NCBI GenBank assembly: GCA_023333565.1
Contig: JAJKFH010003746.1
Coordinates: 62,001-126,000 of the forward strand
Direction: 5' to 3'
Length of the DNA: 64,000 nt
Source: Puffinus mauretanicus
Taxonomy: Eukaryota; Chordata; Aves; Procellariiformes; Procellariidae
How positions within the stretch are numbered: the stretch's first letter is position 1; each line of letters opens with the position of its first letter. Below the pieces are notes generated by a model. It did not search any database and was not told the origin of the DNA. It saw only the letters and a list, made by a program, of their open reading frames with translations. Shown one piece after another: positions 1-10,958 of the stretch. A program made the translations under genes and the position numbers.

Positions 1-190
1 TTTGAAACTTGGATGTTCATGTTAAAAACCTGATGGTTCTGTTAACCAAGCTTTCCAGGTCCATTTGGACTCTCACTGGGGTGTGGCTGCAAAAAAATGG
101 TGCAAAACTCAAATGCCCCTTCCCATGGGAGCCTTTAGTAAAAGGAGAATGATTTATACAATCTCAAGAGAAAGCAGAGTTCCCACTCAC

Positions 191-237
191 TAGTGTTATT
201 TACCTTTAAGCCCTTGCCAAGGAGCTGCAGTTTTTCA
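191..237 (-). CDS. possible small exon, leftmost of the minus-strand gene
   Basis: Read on the minus strand, the segment follows a pyrimidine-rich stretch (about 238-265) ending in CGAG and is followed by a gtgagt donor (185-190). One frame is open and reads EKLQLLGKGLKVNNT after one leading base. That phase fits the two bases left over from the candidate exon at 3781-3827. An alternative end is the internal AAAG/gtaaat site near 203-208. The product is not recognised. The acceptor is not the usual CAG or TAG, so this is a weak candidate. If real, the gene continues off the left edge of the window. Confidence 0.22.
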
Positions 238-3200
238 CTCGTGGAGGGAAAGAACAGAAGAGAGGAAGGAAGAAATTTTATGCTATGTAAACAAATACTC
301 TACCTGAAGGGGAATAAAAAAAAGCACCAAAACTGCAGTCAAATATTTACACTTGTGAAGATTCAGGCAAAACATCAAATCAAGCTGTACTCAAGAGCCC
401 CGTTCTCTTCCTTGCTATTCTTTCTTCTTTGCACCCTCCTGTACGTGCTCTTCTGCTGTTCCTGTCTGCATCGAGAGCTGCAGCTACAAAGAAAGGTCTT
501 CTACAAAGGCGCAGAGATGGAGCTGGTGGCCGGCCGGCTGCAGACCCAAGGACGGCCAAGGATCATCCTTGTGGAGGGGGCTACCCCAGCCGGGCTGAAC
601 CCTCTGTGAAATCCATTCATGTTCCTAAAAACAGATCCGACATTTTTGGGATCTTTTTTTCCTGCTTGTATGTCTTGTAAAGAGATTTAAGTATTTGGGA
701 AACCCCGTCATTCCTTTGAAGTAACTACTTTGGTAAGATCACACTGATTATTTCATTGAATTTTCTTTTGTGTGGAAAATTAATTCCCAAATCTCTGGAG
801 GTACATCAGATTGCATTTCAACTAGACATTTATCGCAGAAAAGGTCTGGAAAGAAGATGCCCAAAATACTACAGAGGCTTCTTAAGCTCATTCTGTACAG
901 TGTCTGTGCGTCTGATAATCTCGATAACACAAAGGCTTTCCTGCCTGAGTCTGTGTCTACCACCTAACTTCATAGTAATTGCTCCTCAGCTGGGGAAAAA
1001 AATGAAGCAAACAACATGGTATTATTATTATTTGAACTCAAAGGCACTAAAATTAATATTTCATGGTAACAGTATCAAACAATTCTTGACAGAGGGTTAT
1101 ACTCCCCTTGACCAAACCAGCAGTGTTATTTTAAAATTGCCAAAAGAATTTGTTCTGCATATGTTTGGGAGAAATAAAAGAGTAAACAAGTATTTTCAGT
1201 TGTTTTCCATCACAATCTATTTATTTTCCTTATCACTGCTACTTTTAAAAACATCACCAAATAATTAAAACTCTCAAAAGAATATATTTAGAAGACTGTC
1301 ACATAAGAAGATGACATCTTACAGAAAGGGACTTCTCTGTATATTCAGCTAATTGATAGTTTCCGTACCACCAAGTCTGTCTGTGTATGTTATTCTGAAA
1401 CAAAAACTAATTCCGTAATAAGCAGCTAGGGCTAGAAATGAGTTTCAGTGGGTCACACTTAATCCCTTTTCATCTCTCACCAAATCAATCACTTGCTTCA
1501 AAAAATACTTAATTGCCAAAACAAAACAATTAGCAATATCAAACAAAGCATTTTCTTTCCACACTCTCTCTCTGGTTCATCAACATTCATCCGCCTGCCT
1601 CACAGATTTTCGGATGCTCTGACCGTCCACTCCTGTTAAAGATCAATGAAAGCCACAATCACTCAGAAGATCTGAAAAATCAGGCCCAATTGGACAGCCC
1701 TAATTAGTGGATACTTCTGGAATACTGGGCGTTTCAAAAGGGTTTCACAGGAATCATGTGCTGCACAGTTGCCATACTTAAAAAAAAAAAATAATTTTTT
1801 TTACTTTTTATTTTTTAGTAAAGGAGAAACAGCAGCTTTATCCACCCTGGAGAAGTTAGGGATGAAATGGCTATCAGAGTGCTGCTCTGGATATAAAAGC
1901 TGCAGACATATATGGATCTATTTTTTTTGTAATATAATAGATGGGATTTTCCATAGAGCCCCAACAGGCATAAAAGCAAAAAGGGCCCAGTGACACCAGC
2001 TGCCCTGCCCGGTGCACACAAGTGTTCACAGCAGATATTTTGCCTGATCCACGGTGCCTGGCCCCAATCTGAGTCCTTCCCCGGCAGCATCCTCAGAGGC
2101 ACCTGCGGCAGGAGCAGCTGGCAGCTCAACACCCCAGACTTCTCCTTGCAGAGCTGAATAGCTTGCAAGAAGAAAGGGAGACCACCTTCCGTCCTCCATC
2201 TGCAGCGGGGACAAGGTTACTGGATTATATTTCTTGTTGCCTTGAATAAACTCACTCCTAGGAAGGGCACTGGCACAATTTGGGGGTCGCGTGGGCAAAG
2301 TCCTGTGCTCAGGCTTTCCTATGAGCGTTGCAAAGCAGAAAACCCTTTTCAGCGCTGAGATATATTATATATGGGCCTTGTTCCCACTCACACACGTATC
2401 CCCTCTATATTGCAGACTTCGTATGCACGGAACTGAACATAGGTGTAAATTCTTTCCTACAGCTCCTTTATATTCCAGAGAGACATAAAAAGACTTTAAT
2501 GTAAAAGATAATCACCCTTCTCATTCCCACACTCGTGTGTATATTATGTGAACAACCTCCTGAGAAAAATGTGTGGTGGATGCTTTACGTGTTGATCAGC
2601 TTTACTCTTACCACAAACCAGCTTTACACCAGCGTCAGTGATTTTCTTGGATATGTTAGTTTTATTATTGAAGCCCCCATTGGCCCTACTCATGCACAAA
2701 GATCACCTCAAAGACCAAAGGGCCGACATCTTCCTTAATTATATCACTAGAAACGAGATCAGAATTTGGTTCTGTTGCTTCATTTCCCAGCACACAGTTA
2801 GTGTCAGTTTAGGTAACTTTTCAAGCAAGTGATTCTTCTGCAATGAAATTCAGTAGTTTTATTTAAGTTCAATAGATTTTAATATTATACTTTCAAGAAA
2901 GGAGCAAGTCTTTTTCTTCTGATGTGTTTTATTTTGTAGTAAATGGGCTGCCACACATCAATTACAGCAATGTAATCGATGCAATCTTTTCACTTTCGCT
3001 GGAAAAAAACCCCAACCAAACAAACATCTCCCTCCCTGAAAGCTCAGTTCTTCAACACAAACCCCTGAATTTATGGTCCTCCAATTATTCAAAGTTTATC
3101 CAGGTATCCAGGGACTTCACTATCCATGAAACCTAAGGGAAATTATACAGTGATTGACTTCATAGTTATTGCAATTTGACATTGTGCTTCTCAACCTCCA

Positions 3201-3780
3201 GGGTCTCAATTCTTACTTGAATTACACAGATTAAGTATAATGGCGCTAATGAAATCACTGTCAGCTTATAGAGGTGTAAAACTGAGAACAGATTCTGCCC
3301 CAAAACTTAAGCAGTACGAAGACATGACCCTATCAGCAGAGGCTGAGCCTCTTTCTGTACACTATTGTTATTTGGTAGACTAAATTGCTTTCAAATTGCA
3401 CAAACTCTGTTTTTAATTTTACTAATTTAGATGAATATAAACATTTAGGCTGTAAAGAGAGATTAAATTATCGTTAAATATTCTCTGAGTGCTTAAAATC
3501 AGATTGAGAAGATGCATTAGATTTTTTGAAGCTATTCTTAAACAAAATAAGAATAATATATGTAATGCATCATCACACCTGACGGTTTATATAATGCAGC
3601 TACTCATTACTTCAGATTTTCATGAAGTTAAAGAAAAAAAAAATCCAGTCAGTCTAACCTTTTTACTACCCACCTTAATTGCTTGATACTTTCAATAGTC
3701 ATTCCCTAGATCTTCTCATTCCTACCTGTAGCAATGAGGAGCAAGGCAGCCTATATTAATCTCGTTCAGGCATCACTTAC
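238..3780. other. intronic or intergenic sequence, no supported exon
   Basis: Mostly AT-rich sequence. Frames of 138 aa (193-609, plus) and 170 aa (756-1268, plus) are open but have no splice context and a composition expected from AT-rich noncoding DNA. A GC-richer patch lies at about 2040-2160. A small ancient repeat remnant is listed separately at 3232-3306. A minus-strand open segment at 748-830 follows a good pyrimidine tract but ends in a stop with no clear polyadenylation signal close by. Confidence 0.5.
3232..3306 (+). repeat. remnant of an ancient amniote interspersed repeat
   Basis: The stretch ends in a block (3272-3303) reading as 'ggtgtaaa, ctgagaacag, attctgcccc'. It resembles a dispersed repeat family I know from turtles, crocodilians and birds, in which a GTGTAAA block is followed by CTGAGA-CAGAATCTGGCCC. 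The family assignment is from memory and the copy is short and diverged. Confidence 0.35.
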
Positions 3781-3827
3781 TGCCACTTATATAATTGCAT
3801 TCTAGACAAGCAAAAGGGTTTTGGAGT
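3781..3827 (-). CDS. candidate 47-nt exon of the minus-strand gene
   Basis: On the minus strand a fair acceptor (gatgactttcag) leads into 47 nt ending in GCA followed by a strong gtaagt donor. Two frames are open. Following the upstream exon at 4302-4480, which ends on a codon boundary, the expected frame is TPKPFCLSRMQLYKW with two bases left over. The other open frame reads LQNPFACLECNYISG and looks at least as protein-like, so the frame is uncertain. The product is not recognised. A 47-nt segment open in two frames is not rare by chance; the support comes mainly from the strong donor and its position next to the best exon of the window. Confidence 0.33.
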
Positions 3828-4301
3828 CTGAAAGTCATCAATATCTCATTTTTATCTGTGCTCCAGACATGAGGAGCATCACTATGCAGGGCTAAGAATA
3901 AAACCAGCATTAGAAATAACAATTTGGCCTTTGGTCTGTTACAAACCCTTCTCCACTGCAAGGTCTGATTTTTGCTATAACTCTAAAAATAGGTCCCTGA
4001 AGCATGAACCCCAATTACATAGCTGCAAAAAAAACCCAGCTCGCTACAGAACAGCTACTGCAGATTATTGCAGGTAGTTTAGGAGTAAATCCAGCAGCAA
4101 GAGAGTGCAATTCCAGCATAATCACAGCGGGATTTGTTTACTACGTCTCCCTCTGCATTCTGATGAAAATATCTTGACACGATAAAGTTCCTAAAACTTG
4201 CAAAATCAAAAAAACTTAATACTTTAAAAACTAGCAAGCGAGGGAGCAGTCCCGTGTATTGTGACTGACTTAGTAAAGTCGTGCTTTCCCCTGACACTCA
4301 C

Positions 4302-4480
4302 TATGTTGTACTCCCCAGCTTTGATCCTGACAGCATCTCTCGGAACCAGGCTCCCTAATTTTACCAGCTGCACCCATTCATCTTCAAACTGTTGATAAAG
4401 TACATGACTGTTGTCTGAATCCGATCTTAGATCTGCGACTTCTTTGTAGGGCAGGTTCATCTTATAATCATGCAAAGCAC
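4302..4480 (-). CDS. likely coding exon of an unrecognised protein (179 nt)
   Basis: This is the best coding evidence in the window. On the minus strand a pyrimidine-rich acceptor (4481-4510, ending ctgtttctaag) precedes 179 nt, followed by a gtgagt donor (4296-4301). After two leading bases the segment encodes 59 residues with no stop and ends on a codon boundary. The peptide starts ALHDYKMNLPYKEVADLRS, continues with NSHVLYQQFEDEWVQLVKLG and ends SLVPRDAVRIKAGEYNI. It is rich in Asp, Glu, Tyr, Val and Gln and lacks the Phe/Leu/Ser/Ile/Asn bias of chance frames here. The W-V-x-L and V-P-x-x-A-V pattern suggests beta structure (inference). I do not recognise the family. A secondary acceptor just inside (ttataag) would start the exon at ATGAACCTG. 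Confidence 0.65.
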
Positions 4481-5959
4481 CTTAGAAACAGTGTTTTGAA
4501 GAAAGAGATTTTAATAATTAATTCTGTCTATATAAGTCCCCTACATCACTTGTAAAATCAGTGTATTAATTAGCACCGTCTGTGGCAGTTTTACAGGAAC
4601 GACAGCTTTCTCTCCCTGGCCGCCTCTCTTACGACGTGCGCTAGTAGGGAAGCCTCCTGCCTCTGCACACCCCTCCCTCCTGTGACTGCACCCCCAGAAC
4701 AGCCAACAATTTTGTGTTAGAAAACCGCAGCACCGGAGAAGCAATGCAATGCAATTTCAATGCTCAACTGATAATTGGTAAAGATTCACCAGGGTTTAGT
4801 CATATTCTTCTTATGCCTACACCTGCATCTCTCCCCAAGACAGTAAGAGTCACCCGAAAGATGCTGTTGCAATATAAACTGGTTAGTATCTAAATCAAAA
4901 ATAGCTTTTATTAACTGTCATTTCAGAAGGATACAATTTCAGCTGCAAGGACCCTTATGTTTATGAACGTACTACAAAACCCTGAAACAATTTATGTTTA
5001 TTTATGTCCAGAAGTTGCTATAAATAAAAAAATTACTTCTAAGACACTGCAACCGCTTTTCTCCAGCAGCCTTCAAAAATCCCCGGCATTTTAATTGAAG
5101 ATGCTTTTTTGGTTTGGTTTCTTTTTAAGCTGTATATACAATTATCTCTGTAGAGTGGCAGGAATGCAAGAGAAAGAAGTTGAAGGCAAAATGTTTGCTC
5201 AGTTCAAACAGCATCACATGATGCTACATCCAGGATGGCATGCCTTTGAAAAGGCACCGTCAAAAATCTGAAGGCTTCAGTATATTCTTCATCTAATATC
5301 TGTTTTGGATAGGACGTACAAAAGACACCCTGCACTTTGATCAGAGAGTTATATTTAGAAAGGACTACACGAGCCAAATGATTTTTCCAACAGATTCATG
5401 CCTTGTTTTCTGTCCACTGACTATCCAGATAGGTCCCTGGAAGGTGATAAATGAAGGCACTTGCTTTAAAAAGCAAAAAAAAAAAGGCATAGCCCATCAC
5501 TAATCAGATAAAACAAGAGATACTATTTATACTGAGGATGTACTGGTTTTGCATAACTTCAGAGGCCTTGGTTTCTCAAAACACTGCACTCGTCTCTAAA
5601 GTCAGCGAGACTTAAACAAATGCTGACATGCTTTGCTGAAACATGGCCTTGAACCAACATTCAAATTAAAAAAGAAAAAAGAAGTACAGAAGACGCCAGG
5701 CACCCTTTGAGTTTTATTCCTACGTAACGGACAGACAGGCGCAGGAATAGAAAAGATACGAGATCGGAACGTGGAAGGTGTTGGGAATACAAACCAGGGG
5801 ATCTGGTTCCAATATCTTTCGCAATACTACTTGGCTACACTAATTTTTTTTTTTTAAAAAAGAAAATATATAAATCTATTATGGTAAGTAATGATGAGTT
5901 TTGTCACACTGCAATGACTGGAAGACAATCCTCACAGAAATCAAAGGACTATGTCTTAC
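4481..5959. other. probable intron
   Basis: No supported exon. A minus-strand site near 4852-4861 (branch-like actaac, acceptor gcaacag, donor gtgact) would define a 10-nt segment. It would restore phase between the candidates on either side but is too small to call. Short homopolymers occur at 5469-5484 and 5848-5860. Confidence 0.4.
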
Positions 5960-6014
5960 ATTTTTAATCCAATGGTATACGGTCAAGGTATCATGTTGTC
6001 CTGTTCTCTGTTGC
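5960..6014 (-). CDS. candidate 55-nt exon of the minus-strand gene
   Basis: On the minus strand, acceptor gcaaaatttcag precedes 55 nt, followed by AAT and a good gtaaga donor. Only one frame is open: a leading G, then QQRTGQHDTLTVYHWIKN, ending on a codon boundary. The leading base matches the two-base remainder of the candidate exon at 7179-7241. The pyrimidine tract is weak, so this is tentative. It does not join 4302-4480 directly in phase unless the inner acceptor of that exon is used or a small exon lies between. Confidence 0.28.
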
Positions 6015-7178
6015 CTGAAATTTTGCGGAATATCTTGACTGCTGGAGTTTTGGTGTCTGCACTTCTATTGCTGACTCTTGCAGCATAGGAGGAGGATTTT
6101 CAACATGACAGCAATGACGAGAAGTAGTCATCTAAGATGGGGTCTTCAGAGAAGTCAGTGTTGGTTTCTACTAAACAGAATGTTAGAATTGCCCATCTAC
6201 TTCAGCGCGAACAAAATTAAACTGGTCTTAAGAGTATTGCAGAGACCCGGTTCAGCCCATGAACCTTTGGATATATTTTTATTTTGCTGTCTCTCCTTAG
6301 TCTTCAAATGAATTCCTACAAAGACAGCTTTAAAAGTTTTGAGGTTTGGTTTTGTTTGGTTTTTTTTTAAACCTCACTTTTTTATAACCGTACTTAGTAA
6401 AATGAACAAGCCCCTAGAAACTTGTCTAAACAACACATTAAAACACAGGTCAGAAATGTAAATGGTAATTACAAATAGTACCAAAAAGAAAAATTAAAAT
6501 TTTCTAAGTCTGTATTGCAAGAATTGAGAACAATTTCACACCATGTCTGGCCCTGAAATATGGCAGTGATTAATATATCAAAAAAAATCTTCAGTTACTC
6601 TGAAAATCAAGCTATTTTACAAATTATTTCTAATATTTACATAAATTTCTTAGCACACGGAAATCACGTGAACTATTTATTTCAGTGGAGCAACACCACT
6701 TTACAGCAGCCTGAGGATGTGACAGGTACGAGGTCTATTATTTCACTTGGATTTAACCAGATAGAGCAGCTTTCAAAGTACATTACTGATAAGAGATGGT
6801 TTGATACGAACAGCCTAACTTTATTAGAGGCTCAGCTGATTCAGAGGCCCAGAAATAAGGTAGCTGAAAATCCCCCCAGTTCTTTGATAACTTCAATGCT
6901 GTATAAGAACAGGAGACTGATGAGATGCTGATAAATAACAACCAGCGCTGGAGGAAGGAAATCAGTTATGTACATTGTCATGAACAGAATTTCCAGCTTT
7001 TGAGTACAAAGATATTAACTTTCTAAATGTAGGTATATTTGAAAGCCCAAAGCAAGGAAAACTTAAATATTTACAAGGGCTGTAATCTCGATACGATATT
7101 AAAAAAGGAAAAGATCACTCCCTGTTTGTCTCAAGCATTTCCGAGCTTTTACGACAGACTGGCTGAGAAGTTTCTTAC
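6015..7178. other. probable intron
   Basis: No supported exon. The plus-strand frame of 123 aa at 6560-6931 has the Ile/Asn/Ser/Lys-rich composition of AT-rich noncoding DNA and no splice context. A T-run flanked by Gs lies at 6353-6369. Confidence 0.4.
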
Positions 7179-7241
7179 CTTGCTGTCTTCGCTGTGCGTA
7201 CTTTGAAGCTCAATTGGATATGGTTATTAAATAGTTCCCAC
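7179..7241 (-). CDS. candidate 63-nt exon of the minus-strand gene
   Basis: The donor is excellent (minus-strand CAAG followed by gtaaga). The acceptor is moderate (T-rich tract ending gattgttaaag, 7242-7265). The open frame has one leading G, then WELFNNHIQLSFKVRTAKTA, with AG left over. The peptide looks strand-like and unlike chance translation. An alternative acceptor nearer the donor (ccaattgag) would give a 30-nt, phase-zero exon reading LQSTHSEDSK. I prefer the longer form because its phases fit the candidates at about 10.13 kb and 5.96 kb, which are themselves weak. Product not recognised. Confidence 0.35.
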
Positions 7242-10200
7242 CTTTAACAATCAAAACTCCAAAGACCCATTAAACTGATGAAGTTAAAGGCGACAACCTT
7301 AAGTGTGAAACATTAAAAAAAAAAAAGTTGCACTCTTGACTAAAGCAGACAGAGTTACTTACGAGGAAGGCTAATCCATTCAACCTGCTAAAGCTATATT
7401 TCACATTTGATTAAAAACATGCCACTCTAAGTACACAGAAGAGGCTGGAGCACGACGGAGTTGAGCCACTCCTGCTCCAGCCAGTATTTTCTCTGAACTT
7501 GCGGGGAACTGGCAGAAACATTAATCTTCTTTCCATCCCCTCTCTCCCCCCGTTAAATCCGCTGCGAGGAAAACACTCTCTCGTGAAGCCCATGAGGGAG
7601 ATGTCCCTGCTGAGACAGGATAAAAGACTCTTACATGACTCTTACTAGCCTGTATGGCTCCATCAGTGGCTCATATCCACGAAAGCAATCTTATAGTCTG
7701 TTGATCTGTGAAAGAGCCCTCTACAGATTGCGAGCGACGAGCGAGCCCCGTCTAGTTCCCGTTACAAACACACCTTTGCAAAATAAACATGCTACTGGCT
7801 TTTTGCGGCCAGTTTACTGGATTCTGTTATCACTGCGATCACAGAGAGGTAAAAAGATAAAAAGAGCTGTGGAGAAAAATAGATCATATTTTTTTTTATG
7901 CCGTGTACATTTTTAATTCTCTTTTCAATCCCCTGGTGTTGTAGGACACTAAATGCACTGGAAATTTAAATTGGCATCCAGCATCCAAATCACTGAAAGA
8001 AGAAGTGCAGCAGACTAGAAAATGAAAGAAGCCAAAAGGCAAAAAAGCCTAAGCACAGCTGCTGGCATATTTCCCCTTTCTCCCCCCTGTTTTGCAAGTC
8101 ACACTATTTTCTAATTTGCAAGGAAAGAAATTAACCTGTAACAGAATGTCACAGTCTCTGCCACACAACAGGGGTTTATAGCATTTAAGCCTCAGTAAAA
8201 ATTAATCCTAACTTGTAAATAAGAAGTGGATTCTCTTAATGATATAATGGGGCCAGCTCCTTCCTTGTATTAAGTCTCTTGAGCAATGGAACCTATTTTA
8301 CAACCGCTAAAGAAACTTTTCCCAACACTTGAAATAGTGGTGGGGTTTTTTTTTTGTTAATGGAGTGCATCTGGGTCACTTCATAATTTAACCCCTTCTT
8401 GCATTTCCAAGGCTTCACATCCTTTAATCTGGTGTAGTAATAGATGCATTTATTACTGGATAGTGCTGTCTTGAATAGAAAATGACAGCCATCAGTGTAT
8501 CTTTAGGATAGAGGGCGCATCTCAAAGACAAGTTTTACATTTATTGGACCTACATTGGCAATGTCAAAAAAAAAAGCCAAGATCTCAGCAGGCTGTGGAG
8601 GTTGCCTCGTCCTGAGAGACAATCCACCTGGTTTGAAACGAACACTTTGAAAACATGAATTGCCTATATACACCTAATTGCCCCCAATGCCTTCAGTCTG
8701 ATGCTTCTCTGAATGGGTAAGATTCTACCATTATACATGTGGTTATTTCTTAACAATGATACTGGGAATTTGTATGACTAGGTACAACCCAGTCCCCAAA
8801 ACTCCCAAACCATATAAAAAAAGCAACAAAAAACCCCCAAACCCTGGCACAAGAGGACAAAATTCAAATGAAAGGATCTCATGGTCATCCTGTGCTACTT
8901 CAGGAGAAGACTAAATTTTTTGCAGGTTCTCAGAGCTGGAATAATCTAGCCTAGGGCAGAATCATCCTGAACTTCACCCTGTTATTTAATTAGGCGAACA
9001 TTAACAATGGGACCAAAGAAAGCAGTGTTTGGGGAATCTCAAATATGTAAGCCACATCAGAACTGCAAAAATCTCTGTTGTAGGGCTCCACAATACAACT
9101 AGAAGAATAAAGCCTCCCTATGAAACCACCCTGAAAAAAAGCCAGCCTATGAAAGCTTCTTCTTTTGTGTATGTCTCTAATGTTTAATAATTGTTTAAGT
9201 ATCTCTTTGACATAAAGTTGTAGTCTGTCAAAGGGATCAATGAGGAATGGGGCAAATTTCATGAAACTAATTATGAGATCTAGCCCTTTTGGAGTTGTAT
9301 GTTGTTGTCTCCAGTGATACACTGTCTACTACAAAGGTCTTGATTTCAGGATGAAGCCCAAAAAAGAGTTAAGACCTCCCCTTTCTTCCATAAAATTATT
9401 AAATGGTTGTGTTTCATCTATGAAATTCAGTGAGCAAAAGAGAGATTTTTCAAAAGTACTTGGGTTGCTAAATCTTCTGGGAGCCAGAAATTTATTGGGA
9501 TACGAGCCCCTAAATGCGTAAACGTTTTTCTGCTATAAAACTAAGTTGTTTTGAAAACTGTACTAAATCCAGTGCTTCCCCTTCCTTCTATGAAATGTGA
9601 TTGCTACAGGCTCACTGAAGAGAGGGTATTTACTGGGCCACAGTTTAGTAAAGCTTATCTGCACAAACACACAGGTAAATTAAGGCGGTTTGACTTGGAA
9701 AAGAACCACCACATTTCAGTGTAAGCATCTTTTAAAAGCTCTTTTGTCATTACACTTACAAATAGAAGATGCAGTGCAACACTGCGGGATGAAGTCAGTC
9801 GAAGCAGGATTTTATTTTGAAGGTACGGCAAACTGACAAAACAACGCAAAGAGAAACTAAGGACCAAAATGGTAGAGGGGGAAATTATTCAGTTTGATTT
9901 GTGGCAGTCCTTCTGATGGGATAAAGTCAGCCCACCACATCCTATTCTTATCTTTTTTTAATTTTACAAGGATGAGTAAAGAGTAAAGTTTTGCATCCTG
10001 CTCTGGTCGATTCTATACCACTTACATTCACAGCATCAATACGTAAAGTTTCATCAACACATGCTGTTAGACAAAAGGTAACCCTGTGTATCCCCCATCT
10101 ACCCAGACTATATTTATAAAATCCTAGCATCATCACTTACCCATACACACTATATTGCAATACCTGAGATATTATTGGATCTTTTTATGTAGCTTTTGTT

Positions 10201-10898
10201 GCTCAACGATCATTTTCCTCTAGCTTGTAAAGATTATCTATGCGTTCATATTCCATAATTCTATCTTTCAGAGCTATAAGGAGTTTAATTTTGATTTCTT
10301 TGAAACCAACTTCATGAAAATTGTTTGACCATAAAAGCTAATTAGTAAAGACTCTCAGTGTTAATCATGTGCAATAGATTATAGCTGGAGGATGCAAAAA
10401 GACCATTTCTTCCATAATAACTGCCGCATTTCATCATCTTAAGCTACACAGCAATGCAAAGGTAATGACATTTTTATTCTATCTTTTTATGATGGGACTC
10501 ATCAATACCACTATCCATTTTCAGGTTTTTTCCAACATCTGCTTGCAATATCCAAGTGAAGTCTCTGGAGAATCATACAATCATTTTCAGATGCTAGTAC
10601 ACTGAAAATGAGGATTTTGAGATCCCAAGAAGCATTAATGCCGTGCAGCCTAATAAAACAAACGTTAGCTCTGCCTGTGACTTATTCACATTACAGGCAG
10701 TTAAAAAGACCTGCTAAGAACGGTGTAAGACAAAGCAGTTGGCTCTGTTCTTTGAGGCAAGGGAACTTCTGTGTTGCACCGTAAGGGTGGCCTCTGAGCA
10801 GAAAAGCTGGTTTGCTCTGTTGGTGCCAGGATGATGAACCAACTTTCTAGGAACATTCAAGAAAGAAATGCTTGAGTAGAAAACCTGATACAACTCAC
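7242..10898. other. probable intron
   Basis: No strongly supported exon. A 23-nt minus-strand segment near 10137-10159 has a perfect gtaagt donor and a weak acceptor; its frame (VLQYSVY plus GG) would link the flanking candidates in phase. A minus-strand frame of 110 aa (8990-9322) lacks splice sites and is treated as chance. A-run/C-run junctions occur at 8819-8842. Confidence 0.35.
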
Positions 10899-10958
10899 AT
10901 CCTCGGGGACAAACGGTTTTAAGCAGGTAATGGCAATATGATTCCTAGATGACTTATA
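10899..10958 (-). CDS. candidate 60-nt exon of the minus-strand gene
   Basis: On the minus strand a strong acceptor (tctgtggtttttctttcag, 10959-10978) precedes exactly 60 nt, followed by GAT and a gtgagt donor (10893-10898). The segment is open in phase zero and encodes YKSSRNHIAITCLKPFVPED. The frame stays open through both flanks (10857-11081), so the boundaries rest on the splice sites. Phase zero at the start agrees with the phase-zero end of the candidate at 14843-14965. Product not recognised; the peptide looks strand-rich (inference). Confidence 0.45.

Noticed and set aside
748..963. Minus-strand segment with a pyrimidine tract (ggcatcttctttccag) before PDLFCDKCLVEMQS, then a stop
   Set aside because: Would have to be a terminal exon, but it has no nearby polyadenylation signal and its phase does not fit the exon upstream.
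756..1268. 170-codon plus-strand frame
   Set aside because: Translation is low in charged clusters and typical of AT-rich noncoding DNA. No start context and no splice sites.
8990..9322. 110-codon minus-strand frame
   Set aside because: No acceptor or donor at plausible positions. Part of it resembles dispersed old-repeat words rather than coding sequence.
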